Source of the DNA: Rostratula benghalensis
Lineage: Eukaryota; Chordata; Aves; Charadriiformes; Rostratulidae
DNA length: 64,000 bases
Reading direction: 5' to 3'
Assembly (NCBI GenBank): GCA_013399305.1
Contig: VXAI01000049.1
Location: 1,175,835 to 1,239,834, forward strand
Shown here: piece after piece, positions 34,371-48,410 of the stretch
How positions within the stretch are numbered: position 1 is the stretch's first letter
Layout: each line of letters starts with the position of its first letter
The notes under the pieces: model-generated
What the model saw: only the letters and a program-made list of their open reading frames with translations
Databases searched by the model: none
What the model was told of the DNA's origin: nothing
Made by a program: the position numbers and the translations under genes

Positions 34371-37300
34371 AGGCTGTTCCATCTCCGCATGCAGAGCCGA
34401 GTTAAAATACTGTCCCTTCTCCCTCACATTTGCTAACGGGTTCAGACCCAAGTTCTGGGGCCATCAGGGAGACGTGGATGTTACTTCTATCCAGGATGTC
34501 CTCCCTCTTTTCAGGGTACACTAATACATGGCCTAAATTATGATTGAGTCTTTAGGGTAAAATTCTACAGATGTTTCAGAGAATATAGTTGGATTATCAG
34601 AGTCCTGCTCACCTCCTATCATGAAATGTGTGCTGCCTTTGAAGGCAGTAGTACGGCTTGGGAAGCTGAGACAGACAATAATGAGTACATCATTATTTTG
34701 GTTGAATATGCTTGTATTTTATCCAGATCAGTTCCCAGAACTAACTGTGCAGTCCCTGCTGTGAGGAAGAGGGGAAGGAGGCTTGGCAAAGGCAGGGGCA
34801 GGTAGAGCCCTAGCAGCTCTGGCTTAAATTGGTTTAAAATAGCAGAGAAACTGCTAACATTAACTGGTAACAAGAGATAGGCACTGCCTGAAGGCTTGTG
34901 ATATTTACTATTGGTAAATGGCCAGTTCAGTCATATATTTTACTTTATATGCACGTATGTGTGTTTAAATCTATTTTTCTCCTTGCCTTCGCTAATCCTA
35001 CCATATCATATTGTATATACATCGGATAAAAGCTCTTCAGATTCATATGCTGAGATTATTTTTTTTTGTTCCTAGCTATATGATGCATATACATTTTGTG
35101 GGTTTAACCAAGTGGGGTATTTTTCCATTAGATAGACTTTAAAACAATTTGCATATATATAACAGCTTTAGTAAATTAAATCTATGTGAATTGATGGATT
35201 TTCATTACTCAAAGTAGTGGCCAATTTTTTAATTATTGCAGCTGTAATGATATTGGAATACAGAACTTTTCAAAACAGCTTTATTAATTTTATTCCAATG
35301 TTTAGAAAACTCTGGTTTTGTTGAGCAATAAGCCAAAAAAAGAGCCTGACTTTTTCTTCCAATGGATTCAAGTTTTGCCTTTTTTAGTTCATAAGTTAGC
35401 TCAATGATATTCAAAGTATTTAAAGATGTCATGATGAGTCTGGCTTGTTGTAGAAATAAATAAAGATGGAATCCATATGTTTTTCTTTTGATGGATTAAG
35501 GGCCATGTTTACAACAACATAAGTTTACACTGTTGCTGGCCTCAAGTATTCTGCAGACCTTCATGGGTCAGCTCCTGCAGAGGCTCCTTCTTACTCCAGA
35601 GTACAATTACAGTAACTATTTCCATGGCTAGGGAAACAATCTGTTCCAAATAGCACATGCAGCGTGATGTTGATGTATTATTTTTTTTTTTACAACTTTT
35701 TTTGTGGTTGAGAACAATGTTTGTTTCACATAGCAGTACTTCAGTATGTAGTGATTTACCTACAGCTATAACATTCCTCAAATATCATTAACGTGTTTTG
35801 TAGATTTCTGTTTATTCTGAATGGAGGCAGATTGGTTCAGCGTCACAGATAATACACGAGCTTTTTTTTTTTTTTTTAGAAATATGGAGTCTCATTTTGT
35901 AGCTGCTATCTTTCCTTTCTCTATTTCTTCTACTCTATCTCCACTGTGAGTGCTGCAAGGACCAGAGAATGAACCATAAGCAAATGATTGCCAACTGCAG
36001 TTCAGAGAACGCATTTAGGAGTCGCATCCTCTCTGGCTTCACTTTGCTCCTTTTGATTTTCTCTGGCCTTAGCAACAGATTAATCTGCATAACATTTTTA
36101 CATTGCTCATGATAATATGCTGAAATAAATGCTGAGCTCTTGCACATGTTTATAAGGTCAAGTTTTAAAGCGTATATATTTATTCCTGTTAGTGTCACAA
36201 GGCCACGGTTTGAAGAGTACTCAGTCTTGATGAGCAGTTCTCGGTATTGATGTTTATAGACTCCAGTCCATAACAGGAAAAAGTATTTGCTATTGATCAC
36301 TGCCAACTATCAGCCTGTTGTTGGCCAAGCTTACTCCCAACAAGCATTGCTTTACTCCAACAGCCACACTGAGTCAAGTGGATGAGTCTGTGTCGAGCAC
36401 TTAATGTGGGTGTTCAGTCCAGTTTGTCAAACAAAGAGACTGGCCCAGTTTCCCAGCCTCTGGAACAAAAATCTGCCCTGGGTGAGGTTCTGTATCTTCT
36501 GTGGCTGGAGAGCAGCACAGTGATGTTCCCATGCCACAGTTTCCTCCAGGCCTAACATGGCAGACAAGAGAAAGACAAATAATACAAACTGCAGAGCACA
36601 TTTCCACTGAAGGCTCTCCAGGAAGATCTCACTGCAGGATACTCAAGAGATTCCTCACGGTGGTGCAGTTTTGTGTGCTGTGTCCATGTCCAATTCAAGA
36701 AATTGAAAGTGTTGAAGTAAGCAGTAAATTAGAATCAGGAAAAAACTGAGAGCAGTAATGGCAGAAGTGAGTGTGCTAATGGCAGTTAGTGGGCTTTCTG
36801 TGTGATGTATAAAATTACTTTTGAAGTAATATCTAGGAGGATCATAACTGTGGAAGCGACTTCAGTAATGGAAAAGGGGTTTGTTTTCCTGCAATGGATT
36901 AGGAGATTATTCTGAAGGTAAATGGAAAGAAATAATTGCTATTTCCAATATATAGAAAATGGCTTTTCAAAGATAAAGGAGAGGGGAAGAGAGGAGCATT
37001 CCGGTATGGCTTCCATGTTTTTGACAGGCAAGCCAAAAATTGATTGTGGCTCAGAGATACGGACCCCATTTCTGTAAGCACGCTGAGCACTGTGTTCTTC
37101 CTTGGTATATTAGATGTTTTCTGTGTTGTTTTTTTTTCAAATTTTCCCCAGAGAGAAATAATGTTAAATTATCAGCTTGTTTATTTAATTACTTTTAACC
37201 TATATATATACATCGGCATTTGCACATGATGAGTTTGCTTTGTGCTCAAATGATAGAAATTTACTTGCTGAATTTGTGTTGGTGATATTCCCATACATAT

Positions 37301-37559
37301 AAGTACTTTGTTTTCTTTTTATTGGTATTATTTCCTATTCTTAGAAGTAATTTTAAATTACTTTTCATGGGTGTGGTTGCTCAAATCTTAAAACAGATCA
37401 AAGTATGCTTTTCCTCTTTTTCAAAACTTGTTAAATTTACAAAAGGATAGAGCTACCGAGGTACTAGTTTTCTTGGATGCAAATATATTATGCAATTAGA
37501 AGAACCTCTTTAGAGAATTAGGAGTTGCCTGGAAATGGTCAAATCAGTTCAGTGTTCAA
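34371..37559. other. Unique AT-rich non-coding DNA
   Basis: No gene is recognised. T runs lie at 35681-35691 and 35862-35877. A 123-codon minus-strand frame (35935-36306) and others of 60-84 codons show no domain. The part 36.36-36.75 kb is slightly richer in GC. Confidence 0.5.
35862..35877. repeat. Poly-T tract (16 T)
   Basis: A simple homopolymer after CACGAGC. No retroposed body is recognised next to it on the complementary strand. Confidence 0.88.
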
Positions 37560-37840
37560 CTTGCCTTCTACAAACCCGACTCCTTAAAAGCAGCTGCCCT
37601 GTGCAGTATTTCCTGGACCATTATCCACAAAATGTGTGGTCATTCATTTGACAGCCACTGCCTGGAGAAAATAGTGGGAATATTATTAATGGGCTTCAGC
37701 ATTTTATTATCTGCGTGGTAGGCTTGCTTCAGCCCATGAAAGCTGTCAATGACCACATAACGCGCTGTTTGATGTGACACTGGGAAAAGGTTAGGTGGTT
37801 CCCACATTAGAGCGGTGGTTTCTGTTAGCACACCAGTACT
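37560..37840. promoter_or_regulatory. Candidate non-coding element with nested inverted repeats
   Basis: This unique block contains an unusual two-part inverted repeat. The outer arms are TGTGGTCATT-CATTT-GACAGC (37635-37655) and GCTGTCAATGACCACA (37742-37757), 16 paired bases with a 5-base bulge. The inner arms are ATGGGCT (37689-37695) and AGCCCAT (37731-37737). Folded, the outer stem would close a loop holding the inner stem. The spacing is lopsided, so it is not a microRNA precursor. GACAGC/GCTGTC resembles the TGACAG core of MEIS/TALE homeodomain sites and would then occur in both orientations. Function is unproven. Confidence 0.4.
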
Positions 37841-40800
37841 CAGTTTTATGGTGTATTGAAAGAAGCCACTTGGGAGGCAGACTTTGTCTTTGGAGAAATG
37901 ACTGATAATAACAGGTTGGAATATGGAAAGCGAAAAGTCTTAATTACATCATATACAGACAGAAACACACAGGAAAACGTAGAGGTCAAACAGTCAGCTG
38001 TTACCCTTTGGCAAAGTCCAGTTAACTACCGAGGGGGCAAAAAGATACTGGAACGTTAAGGAAAATAGATCCCTTGGTGAGTTATCGCTGATATTTACAT
38101 CTAACCTCTGCAGTCCTCATTTTGTTGCTTTCCTTCATACGTAACATTTATTAAGGCAGCAGCGATAGGTGGGACAATACAAAGAGCAGAATACTGCTTA
38201 CAGAAAATTTCCCAATCCTGACTCTTTCCTGGTGTTCATATCTTTAACAGCATTTTCCAACTTTGTCAAGATTTTTGCAAGGCTTTGAGGCGGGAGGAAA
38301 TACACTCTGGTATATAGTTTTGTTCCTTCTGCAACGTGTGGTAGGAGCTCAGCTTAATTAAACCTTGCTGTTTTCAAAGCAGTGGAGAGACTGCTGGAAA
38401 ACAAATGCTGTAAATGGTAATCTCAGCAAGGTTTGCGAGAATGGACCCCCAAAGGAGTCAGCTGAAGTAGAAAATCAGTATGTCAGACTCAGAATTAAAC
38501 TTAATCCAGTGTTTGAATGTGTGAGAAGAGTTGTAAGGGAAGATAAATGAGTACCTCACCAGCCTTTCTCTCTCTTGATTTCATGTGCTACGTAATCAAA
38601 GGGGTTTGAATTGTACAGACAGGTTTTTGAGAGTAAAACTCAAAAGGCATAAACATCTTGCCGATTAGGTGTGGAATACAGAGTCTGAACAGCTAGATTT
38701 TCAATCACAGTATTTCACAATCTTCAGTTTTAGGAGATTTTTCCCTATAGTATGTGTCTTGATTTCATATATTTCCTTTTAAAAATGTCACATGGTCAAA
38801 TTTGGAAGCTAATCTAATCTGTCCAAGAGTAAATGGAGAATAGCCTGGTATCACCTATGTCAATGTGTAATATTTACCTGACCTCCTAATTGTTTCTCTT
38901 CCTGTCCCTGCTGTACATGACTTCTGAACATCGCTTGCAGAAGCTATTGTAAATGCATCTGATAATGTAATTCCCACTAAGATGGCCCATGAAAGTAAAA
39001 CGTGATGAAAAAAGAAACCAGCTGGAATATGAATGGTTAAACTCCTTGCTTTGTTCTTTCACCACTACAAGTTCCACTAAAGTAGAATATTTTATATTTA
39101 GTAAAAGTGAAACTAGCTTTAGAGAAGTCTAAAGACTAAACTGACTTTCATTATTCTCTAGTTTACACGTACTCACAGACACTTTATTCTCTAGCTCTTT
39201 CACGTAGCTAGAAGTACGTGGACAAAAGCAGAGAGAGAGGAGAGATCCTGGGCAGTGATACGTTGGCTGAGAGATGCAAGGAATGCCTAAATTCTCTTCT
39301 GAGGATGGCCACCTTCAAGCACCTGCTCTGCCTGGGGAAAAGATGGACACACGCATGCACACTCCAAGTGCATGCAGGTTCTGCTGTAAACACCTGAGCC
39401 CAACACTCAAACTAATTTTAGATAGCACAGCCACATGTATATAAACAAAAAAATCATTTAAAATAGAACTTTGATGAAGCTGGGTTTTTTCAATAAACAT
39501 TACAGATCTCTGCCTGTGTTTGTTGTCAGGGAAAGTGTTATGTAAAATAAAACAGAGATAAGCTTCGTAAATACATTTTGAAAATTTACAAGTAAATACC
39601 AGAAAGTGCCTCTAGCAGTTAGGTCTGCAACATGGTCACCCTTGGCACTAAAATACAACGTTTCTAGATTTTATAATGGAGAAGGGCCAGCAGAAATGAG
39701 GAAGAATCGTAGTGCATACCCTCTCTTTTTGTCTTGTTTGCTTGATTGGGTGAGTTGTTGGGGCTTGAGGGGTTTGGGTGTTTTTTAGCAAAAAGGAAAA
39801 CGGGATTATGAGTGACTTGAGGAGAGAAGTCTTGTAATATATCCACAACAGAAGATGTCATTTGTTCCTAGTAAAGCAAAGAGTAACTTGCAATCTAGGG
39901 AAGTAGTTGTGCATGTAATCACCTAATCTAGCAACACAGTAATAATGTAGATTAGAAAGATCTTATCTTATAAAACTGTGGTTTTGTGTGTCCTTGAACA
40001 GTCCCACTTCAGAGTGAGAGTTTATATCTCTCATGGTAAACTTGAGCTGTGCTGCAGGTGTTTTAGTTTATCACTGAAAGGAAATGACTTTTTTTACACC
40101 TAATTTAAACTGAAGCTATTCACAGTTTAAAATGTTGGGTAACAGTGACCTCTGTAATGACTAACACATTGCAGGTGGTCCGATAGCAGGCCAGTGGTTA
40201 ATGTTTGCTATTGAAAGAGACAGAATTAAATGTCCACCCCAGAGTTGTTTTCTTCCCTTTATAGTATGAACACAACAGCTGGCACGAAAGTAACCCACAA
40301 TTAAAGGGCTTCAGAAAAGTTGTGATCTGTTTAGTTCCTGCAACAGGAGAGCTTTCCTGTTGGCATCTATTAAAAATCTGTCATTAAATCTGAAAGCAGA
40401 AATCCTGGTAAATATTTGCAGCCTAAATCTCTATTAGACTTTTGATACTTAGGTTCCACTCTTGCAGTCCCTGCTTATTCCTTCAGGCGAAACTCCTGTT
40501 TGTCCTGTAGTTGGGATCAGTGAGTGTTTTGTCTTGGAGGGCTTTATCAGCCCTAAGAAAGCTGCACTGAAGCTCTCACTGCTGACTAACCGAGAAGGCA
40601 GTGCTCCCATAACACCACGTCAAGCAAAACTGGTGAGCCTGAAGCTTTCATTTAGGCATATTTTCATTTTGACAATAATTAAGCATCTTTACTGTGCAGC
40701 TGCTGTGCAGCTTTTCCAGATGTGAGTAAACCTGCACAGCATCCAGTCATAAGCAGTGTCAAGCAGCACCTTGATTTAAAATTCTATTTCTTTGCAATAC

Positions 40801-43431
40801 TTACTGAATTCTGGTGTTGCATAAACAGAGCTGATCCTGAACCCCTTTCATACAGCGCAATTGGAGACTCCAATGGAATGGTGGGAGCACAAAAGTATTT
40901 GGTAAAGATGGGTGAGAAATTTAGGTACTGTCAAAGGACAGCTTTCTACTTAGAAAGAATTCTGCTCTTTGCCTTGGAGTGACACGAGTTGTTACACAAC
41001 GAAAGAACCTCTGAAAGCAAAAGTGAATCTGCTTGACAGAAGATAATAGCTGTCATATCTCAGAAAGTGTTTCTTCAGGAGGTTTCTTCAGCAGGAATTT
41101 AAAACAGCCGTATTTTTCATAGAAGACAGGATAACTGACCGTAACAGTTGAGGAGAATATGATACATAAACAGAAGTGGTTCTGAAAAGTATGTTTCAAA
41201 TTATTTGACGTATCAGATACTGTCAACAAGACTTCCATGCAACAGCCAGGATTAGGATTAATCAGCCCTCTGTGAAGGAGTTCTTACTGAAAAATAGTCA
41301 TTTTATTAGTAGGATGCCTGGGTAGGACCCATTTCACTTCTTTGCTAACAGTGCACAGATGAGAATGAAGGGCGCTCTGGAGTCTTACATGAAATACATC
41401 AGCTGACATTGCTTTTTGCTGCAGGAATGAATGTAGACAAAAAAAACTTCACAGTATGAAGAGCAGAAAGTAAACAATGCTAATTGGAAAAGGAATTGGA
41501 ATCCAGATCACTGATAAGTAAGACCGTAAGAGTCATCTTTTGGGGTCAGACTGAAAAACTAAAGTGGAAAATGGCTATATCAACTGCTCAAGAGACTTTC
41601 AATATCTATTTAATTCTTGTATTCGCTTTGGAATGACATATAACATGGGGTTTAGGTTTTTCTTCTGGGTAAAGGATAATTTGCATTTGAATCCAGTCAG
41701 GCAGAGGCCAAGATTGAATTTATGTTTCCCATTTCCTAAAAAGAGTGCCATCCTCTACTGTATCACCTTCTGCTAGACTGTTACCCTGGAAGTTGTGCTA
41801 GGTTTTGTACCAGCTTTTGCACAATGAAATATTTCTTTCAGGTCCTTCTCATACTGATTGTTCATGCCCACTACATGAAGTACACCTTTTTCTTTTAAGT
41901 CGTCTCAGTTTGTGCAGTAATTTTTCAGTTGAACCCAAACAGGCTCTTTGTACACCTGTATGAAAAAATAGTTTCTCTAATACTCTTTCCTAACCCTCCC
42001 TCCTACACACATTCAAGATCTAAAAACAAAGCACTATGAGAGATGTATGATTAGTATACATTTTATTTATTATTTGAGGATAGATGTAAAGCCTAGGATA
42101 GATATTAGAAAGAACTGCATTAATATAATTCCTATTCACAGCAGGTGAATGTCAGGTCTTTATTCCTTGATTATAAATAATTAGTTTGCCAATATATTTT
42201 GCTACCTGTACTTGCCCAGAATGATTCAAGTTGGTATGACAATATAACAAGGCCAGCTTCTTTATTTATGTAGCTTTATATATGGTATATAGTTTTTTAC
42301 AGTTTTAATTCCTTTAAATTCCTCTGTCATGCTTCAAATCCTTCCTATCAGATGTATAAAAAAATTACAGGGAGAAATATGTAGATTTTTCAGCAAAAAA
42401 AATCAATCTTCATTCTTTTCATAAGATATACCTTATATGGTACTCATATAAATAATATAGTTGTATCTTTTCAGGCTGTGTTATATAAATAGCACACAAA
42501 ATTAATATTTAGTCCTAACCCACCTATTTTTACATCTTTAACACTAAAAATTTCCATTTGCAGTTAAAGTCTGTACATATATTAGCAAGGCCCTTTATTG
42601 TCTTGAAATTAAAGCTTTTGAAGTTTCTTCCTCCCTGAGACACAAAAGAAAGCATGTAGTTGACATCAAAGTGGAGACACACTGCTGACTAGTAATTATG
42701 GTAGCTTAACGTTGCCCAGTCCCCACCCATTTACAAGCCTGCCTTTACTTTCCTCAGCATGCATTTATTTTGATCAACACCTCTAGAAATAACTGGAAAG
42801 CCCAACTGCTTACAAAGTTTCTGCAAAATTTGGTTGGAAAACTAAATAGTGTTTTAATAATTTTTCTTTATATATCATTTTGGCTTTTTTAAAACCTCGT
42901 GTAATTACTCTAAGTAAATTGTAACTGTTAGCTGGGTGTTGCCAGATGTGAAACCAGACACAAGGGTGAGATTTTACAATTTAAGCACAGCTGCTTAAGA
43001 CAAAATCTGGTTTAGGACACAAGAGATGGAGTTAAAATACTACACTTATATTAAAAATAGCAGGGAATCGCATGCAGGACAGCTAAAGGTCCTCTTGGCA
43101 AGCTTTTTATTTTCAGGTGAACCCATCCAATCAAATATCAATTAAAAAAAAGGCTTCAAAACCTGGTAAATAACATTTGCTGTCAGTCTTCTCCCCCCAT
43201 CCACCAAAGTAAACATCCAAATGCAGAGCACTGCTCTGTTCTCAAATTAAAGTCTCGGTTCTTTCTACTGTGAATATGAGTAAGGTGAGCCCAGGAACCA
43301 AGGAAGAAATGCCTCTGCATCTTGGAACAGTTTTAAAATTTTGAAGTACCAAGATGGTGAACTCAGAAGTAGTTTATTTATCTTGGGCATTTGAGTTGTA
43401 CAGCTTAAGAGAGAATAACTTTAGAAATCCA
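37841..43431. other. Unique AT-rich non-coding DNA
   Basis: No gene is recognised. Hydrophilic open frames of 61-67 codons at 37856-38059 and 38365-38550, and frames of 86-87 codons at 40462-40982, show no family signature or splice context. The part 42.03-42.62 kb is very AT-rich with many TAAT/ATTA cores, similar to the candidate enhancer blocks but weaker. No dispersed repeats are seen. Confidence 0.5.
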
Positions 43432-43464
43432 GGGGAGGGGGTTCTCCCCGTGGGGACTGAGGGG
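43432..43464 (+). other. G-quadruplex candidate
   Basis: G tracts GGGG (43432-43435), GGGGG (43437-43441), GGGG (43452-43455) and GGGG (43461-43464) have loops of 1, 10 and 5 bases. The 10-base loop contains CCCC, which could instead pair with a neighbouring G tract as a hairpin, so the two structures compete. Confidence 0.45.
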
Positions 43465-44895
43465 CAGAGTCCTCCCCGTTCTTGCATATTCTATTGCTAC
43501 GCTTAGCAGAGCATGTCAGGTAGCGCAGAGCAGCTGAAATAACTCTGCACCTCTTCTGCCTGTTGACCCCTGCTCCGCCTGTGTATGAGGAGAGAGAAGG
43601 AGTGGCACAACATCTCTAGCAATATTTTAACAAGACATGTATGGGACTGGAAAAACCTACCCAGTGAGTAAGCCTTATTTTCCCGTCACTAAAACCAAAA
43701 CAAAAATAAGTTTGAGGTACTCTCATCATAAAGCGCACTCGAATTATAAAGCTGTAAGTTTTACTAGCTTAACCCAAATCTCACAGGTACCGTGATTGCC
43801 TGTACTGTATTCTATCTTATGTTCAGGTGACAGGTATGAAACACTGCGAAGGGATGTATTTTCCTTCCTTCTGAGTCCACCCTGAACCCAACAGGGACTC
43901 ACAACAAGAACAAGACAATTTCACTATAACAAAACCCAAGACAATTTAGTTTAGACAACAACAACAAAAATTAGAATCTTCAATCTAGCTTGATTCTTTA
44001 TTTTGCCTCATTTTACATAAATGGTAGATAAAAAGTTTGGGTTTTTTCTGCCTGTGTCTCCCAAGTGGCTGTCTATCTGCCACTCAGTGCTGATCTCAGT
44101 TACCGCTTCTGAGCAGCAGCTAATTATAACCAGCAGTCCCTGCTTCCCCTGCCTTCTTACCAGGTCATTGCAACATTCGTCTCTAAAGTGTCCTTTTCTA
44201 AACAGGAAAACATTTCTGCAACAACAGTCTGTAAATATTTTTCTCAGTAGTACTAGCAAGCAATGTTTAACCTGGTACTGAGGTCGTTCAGAAGAGATCG
44301 AATGTGATAATGCTGAGCTTTTAGCTGTCAGACACAACTTTCTGGCATTTCCATAGATTTTTCAAACATGTAAGCACAGCAGAGTCTGTTTTTCTTGTCA
44401 AGGCACACTCCTAATTTCCATCACTATTAATAGGTGTTGTACAGACTTATCAGGGACATTACAGACCTCCCAAGTGTTCTATAGCGAGTTAACTCTCTTC
44501 CACGTGTTTATTGATTATCTGTGCCAGATAAAAATATACACAAATCGGTGATTTGAACAAGAGATCCAGATGAAGCTCATAATTTTTCAACATTTAAAAC
44601 AAAGAGTTTCACGAATCCTTTCCAAAGCTGGGGATGGAACTGCAGAGTAACATGGGCAATGAGTGTGTTTATCCCTGTATATATACATATCTCGTCTCTT
44701 CTCTCTGCTTGCTCTGTCTCCTCAACACGTCTGATCACTTCTTCTCTGGTTTTTCTCTTTTATTTTCTGTTGTATTTTTTTGCTTTTCCTTTCATTATGA
44801 CATTAATTTTCTGTATGGGCCTTCTTGCCAGTAACAATAGTTATTCTGAAGTGTTGTGTGTTGTTTATAAGAGTCAAGTAGCCAGTGGAGTAAAG

Positions 44896-44934
44896 CATTT
44901 ATAAACTTCTCCTAAACCATTTATAAACTTCTCC
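44896..44934. repeat. Tandem duplication, 17-bp identical units, 22-bp period
   Basis: CATTTATAAACTTCTCC occurs exactly at 44896-44912 and 44918-44934, separated by TAAAC. Perfect identity suggests a recent slippage or duplication event. Confidence 0.9.
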
Positions 44935-46660
44935 AAGAATCATTATTTACACAATACTTACCAGTATGTCATCCATTCTGTTTATTTACGAGTCTACCCG
45001 TTATTGTCATCATGTTGCTTTTAAAAAAGAAAAACCACCTTTTCTTCTGATTTCTTAAGAAAACAAGGAATGACTGGAGTAATGCAAATGTGAATGTTGT
45101 GTTACTTTGATTAAGAGATAATAAGAGATATAGGCTGCTGGAGGAGTTCTAAAGAAAACTCCTTCAACTTCGCAACTGCATGTTAAGAGGGGCATCTTTC
45201 TACATCAGCCTCTGTTCAAAAATATTAGCATCTCTTTTATTAGATGAAAATATTTGCTGATTTCCTTGCTAAGTATTTTCAGCACATAGGATGAACCTTT
45301 TTCAGTATTACTGCCCGTATGTGGTTTACCCTAGAACCACATTGGGTTATTCTCATTCAAAGCAATTAAGTACATATGTAATGTCCACCCTTTCCCAACA
45401 GCGTTACTGTGCTCCAGAATTTACCTGCCAAATCTCGGGTTTAACACGAGAAATCAGGCTATTGATGTGATACAGAACATCATCTGACTTCATAATAAAT
45501 CTACCAGAATTTCTTGGATTTCCATTTAGAAATGCATTTAGACTTTTCAATTCACTGCTACTATTTGTCTTTATCTGCCTGTATATGATTTCTGTTTTTT
45601 AAAGGGTCTCTCTTCCAAACCCCTGCACAGTAGGACACAACTGCTCTGACCACCTGGCGTAAGGAAGAGGGAGCAGGAGCCTGGCAATGGTCAGTGACTT
45701 TGCCTCTCAACACATTTGAAGATACTACATACTTTCTTCAACTAGCACTGTGAAACTCGACTGCTGACAATAAGGTAACAGCTTGTAATGTCTTCACTCC
45801 TTCAAAATAAGTCTATTGCTAATTTAGAATGTGTCAGAACAAAGCTCTCTTCTCCAAGCTTCATCTAAAATGTCTGCTGACATTGAAGATATTCCATGCT
45901 ACTCAGAACCCTAATTCACTGTGTGTATTAGGATGTCAAATTCCTCTCACATGACTGCCTCGAAAGAACAGACTGATTATGTGGGAAGTCATTGTTGAGT
46001 AGAAACAAGTTTTTGTGATGCAATATGAAGACTTGTTATTTCTAGCCAGTTAAGGAAACTAAAATGCTAGTATTTTGTTTTCATTCCCACTTAGAATAGT
46101 AACTTGCCACGCAGACTTCACTACTAATTATTAATAGTGTTAGCTCTGAAGACTGGCCAAGTCATTTGTCTTAGGAACAGTTCATCCAAACCAGGAGCAA
46201 GATGAGGAACAATTTTAAAATTAATTGCCTAAGATTATGCATGTCAATCTTATGATGAATAGATGGTACTGTATTCCATGAAATAATTTAGTACATAAGA
46301 GTCTATTAGCTAGTCAGAAACCATGACCCCATTTAACAGTTATGGACTGCCATAGCATCTAATCTATATTAGTTGATTTGTATACCCTTTATGATCTGAA
46401 CCAGATCCCATAACGTCAGAAATCATAGCTATCACATTGAATTATAACTCATTAAGAATGCAGGATTGGCAAAATCAGATACGTTTTCTCAAGAGTGAGC
46501 TCTGCTAGCATATTTACAGTGAAAAAGATTCTGCACATAGTATTTTTAAAAAATCAAGAACCCATCCCCAAGTGCTTTTAAAATTAAATGGGGCATGGGG
46601 TGATCAGTTTAAACTACTTCTAGTTGGTTTGTTACTGCTGTCTGCATTAAAAAATATATA

Positions 46661-46680
46661 TTTTTGTTTGTTTGTTTTTA
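46661..46680. repeat. Short TTTG microsatellite
   Basis: About three TTTG units are flanked by T-rich sequence, next to an ATATATA stretch. Minor simple repeat. Confidence 0.6.
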
Positions 46681-47620
46681 AAGCCACGTATCAGCATGTT
46701 TTCCCCCACAAACTTTAGACCAGCAGATCATTTAAAACTGTATCATGCTTCTAAATCCCAGAGAAGCTGTATTTACCTGTGATGGAAGAAGAAAATCATT
46801 GATTCTACATAAAAATGTAGAAATACATCCCTAAACTTACTTTATTTTTACCCATTTAAAAAAACAGCCAATGGTTCTTCAGGAGAAAGTATGATGGGAA
46901 TGTGTGACATAGGTACAGAAGTTAATCACAGAGCTTTAATTAGCAAAATATGTCTTAAAACTACTATAATTCTATATGACACTAGTATTAATATCTCATG
47001 TTTTATCCCAGATCCTCAGGTTTTTTGAGAACTGAGCAATATCAGCATAGTTAATTCTAGCATTGTAATAGGTAGAATGATTTCTTCTGATGAGGTGCAA
47101 CTGTATTATCTAAATATGCCAGGCTAAATGTCAGCATTTAAGAGTTCCACTGCCTTCTGTTCTCACGGAAAAATCTACTAAGAATTTCTTTCCTTTTCCC
47201 AATGGCTTCTTATACTTGTCCAGATTGGGAATGTAATTAGCAAAAACTACATCACAGAGGCTGTCGATTTTAATTATTTAATTTTTTAAATTCCAATTCT
47301 ACAAATCCTGATCTAGGTTTCTACCTAGAGGCAGGATGCAGAATTGTATTCCCTTCTACACAAAGTGAAACATACCAAAGTTCTCTCAGCTATGAATTTA
47401 AAAATAGCAATGAAATTAAGCTGCCACAGAATTTGTAGTGTCTTCGACCTAAGCAAGACGGGGCTTTACCAGCTCTCCTACAGCCTCAGAGCTGTGTGTA
47501 TGAAATAGCCTAGGTATTGAAACTGCTATTTGTACCTGGAGAAATTGTTTCTGGTTTAGTACATATATGGTGGGTTTTTTCCAGAGTATAGTGAATACTT
47601 AGTAGGTAAATATAAATATA

Positions 47621-47663
47621 ATGTGTTTGTATTTGGACAAAATGTGGTTGTATTTGGACCAAA
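47621..47663. repeat. Imperfect tandem duplication (about 21 bp)
   Basis: ATGTGTTTGTATTTGGACAA and ATGTGGTTGTATTTGGACCA lie head to tail, sharing TTGTATTTGGAC exactly. A local duplication with a few later changes is the simplest reading. Confidence 0.75.
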
Positions 47664-48410
47664 GCATGCACATGAATGAAGTAGAGATGAATTATGAAAA
47701 CTGACCTAGGAGGGAATTAATATAACCATTAATAATTGTAACTATGTATATGGAAAACAGCCAAGGTCACTGTCATCAGATATTCCCAAATGAAACATGT
47801 ATTTGAACATATGCATATAATTTCTATGCAACGTATGTTGTTTTTACAGCAGGTTGTCTGAAACTTGCAGTCGGGGAAGTTTATCTCTCTGTGTGCTGCT
47901 CAGTGTGGACACAGCCACGGGGCGAGCAGTGACACCTTCCTGCTCCTCGCAGGAAAGCAGGCAGGATGTTGTAACCACCTTGGAGTCCCCCTCCTTGGTG
48001 TGCAGGCCTATGACAACGTACATTCAGGATTCAATTTCAATACAAGGAGACTTTATTTCCACTTCTCTCAGAACTCTTTTTCATGTTCTACAACTTCACC
48101 TTGTTCTGTTAATGTGTTGATTTACCATACAGTTGCCTGTATGGCTGATCTGGAAAATAGAGATGGAGGAAGGCAAGTATACACGTGCAGAAAGGGGCTT
48201 ACATGTAGCTAGTATTCTGTGAGATTCCAGGGCATACCCAAACTTAGTAAAGATTGAACCAATGTGACAAGTGTTTTGGATTTTACCAATAGATAACATG
48301 AAATCCCTAACAAAGTAACCCTTTCCAATAATTCTGTAAGTGACCAGGAACGCAACATGCTGGAAATATCACCAAAGCCTAATCACTTATTCCCACCTTT
48401 AATGAAGTAT

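Larger units (their letters stand above)
43465..48410. other. Unique AT-rich non-coding DNA
   Basis: No gene is recognised. Overlapping sense and antisense frames of 86 and 109 codons at 44.0-44.3 kb, and a hydrophobic frame at 44.63-44.90 kb, lack domains. Two short tandem duplications (44.9 and 47.6 kb) and a TTTG-rich tract (46.66 kb) are the visible structure. A small GC-richer island at 47.86-48.00 kb has two overlapping plus-strand frames (88 and 115 codons), neither recognisable. Confidence 0.5.

Noticed and set aside
37635..37757. MicroRNA precursor
   Set aside because: The stems are separated by very unequal spacers (33 and 4 bases), unlike a 60-80 nt precursor hairpin with a continuous stem.
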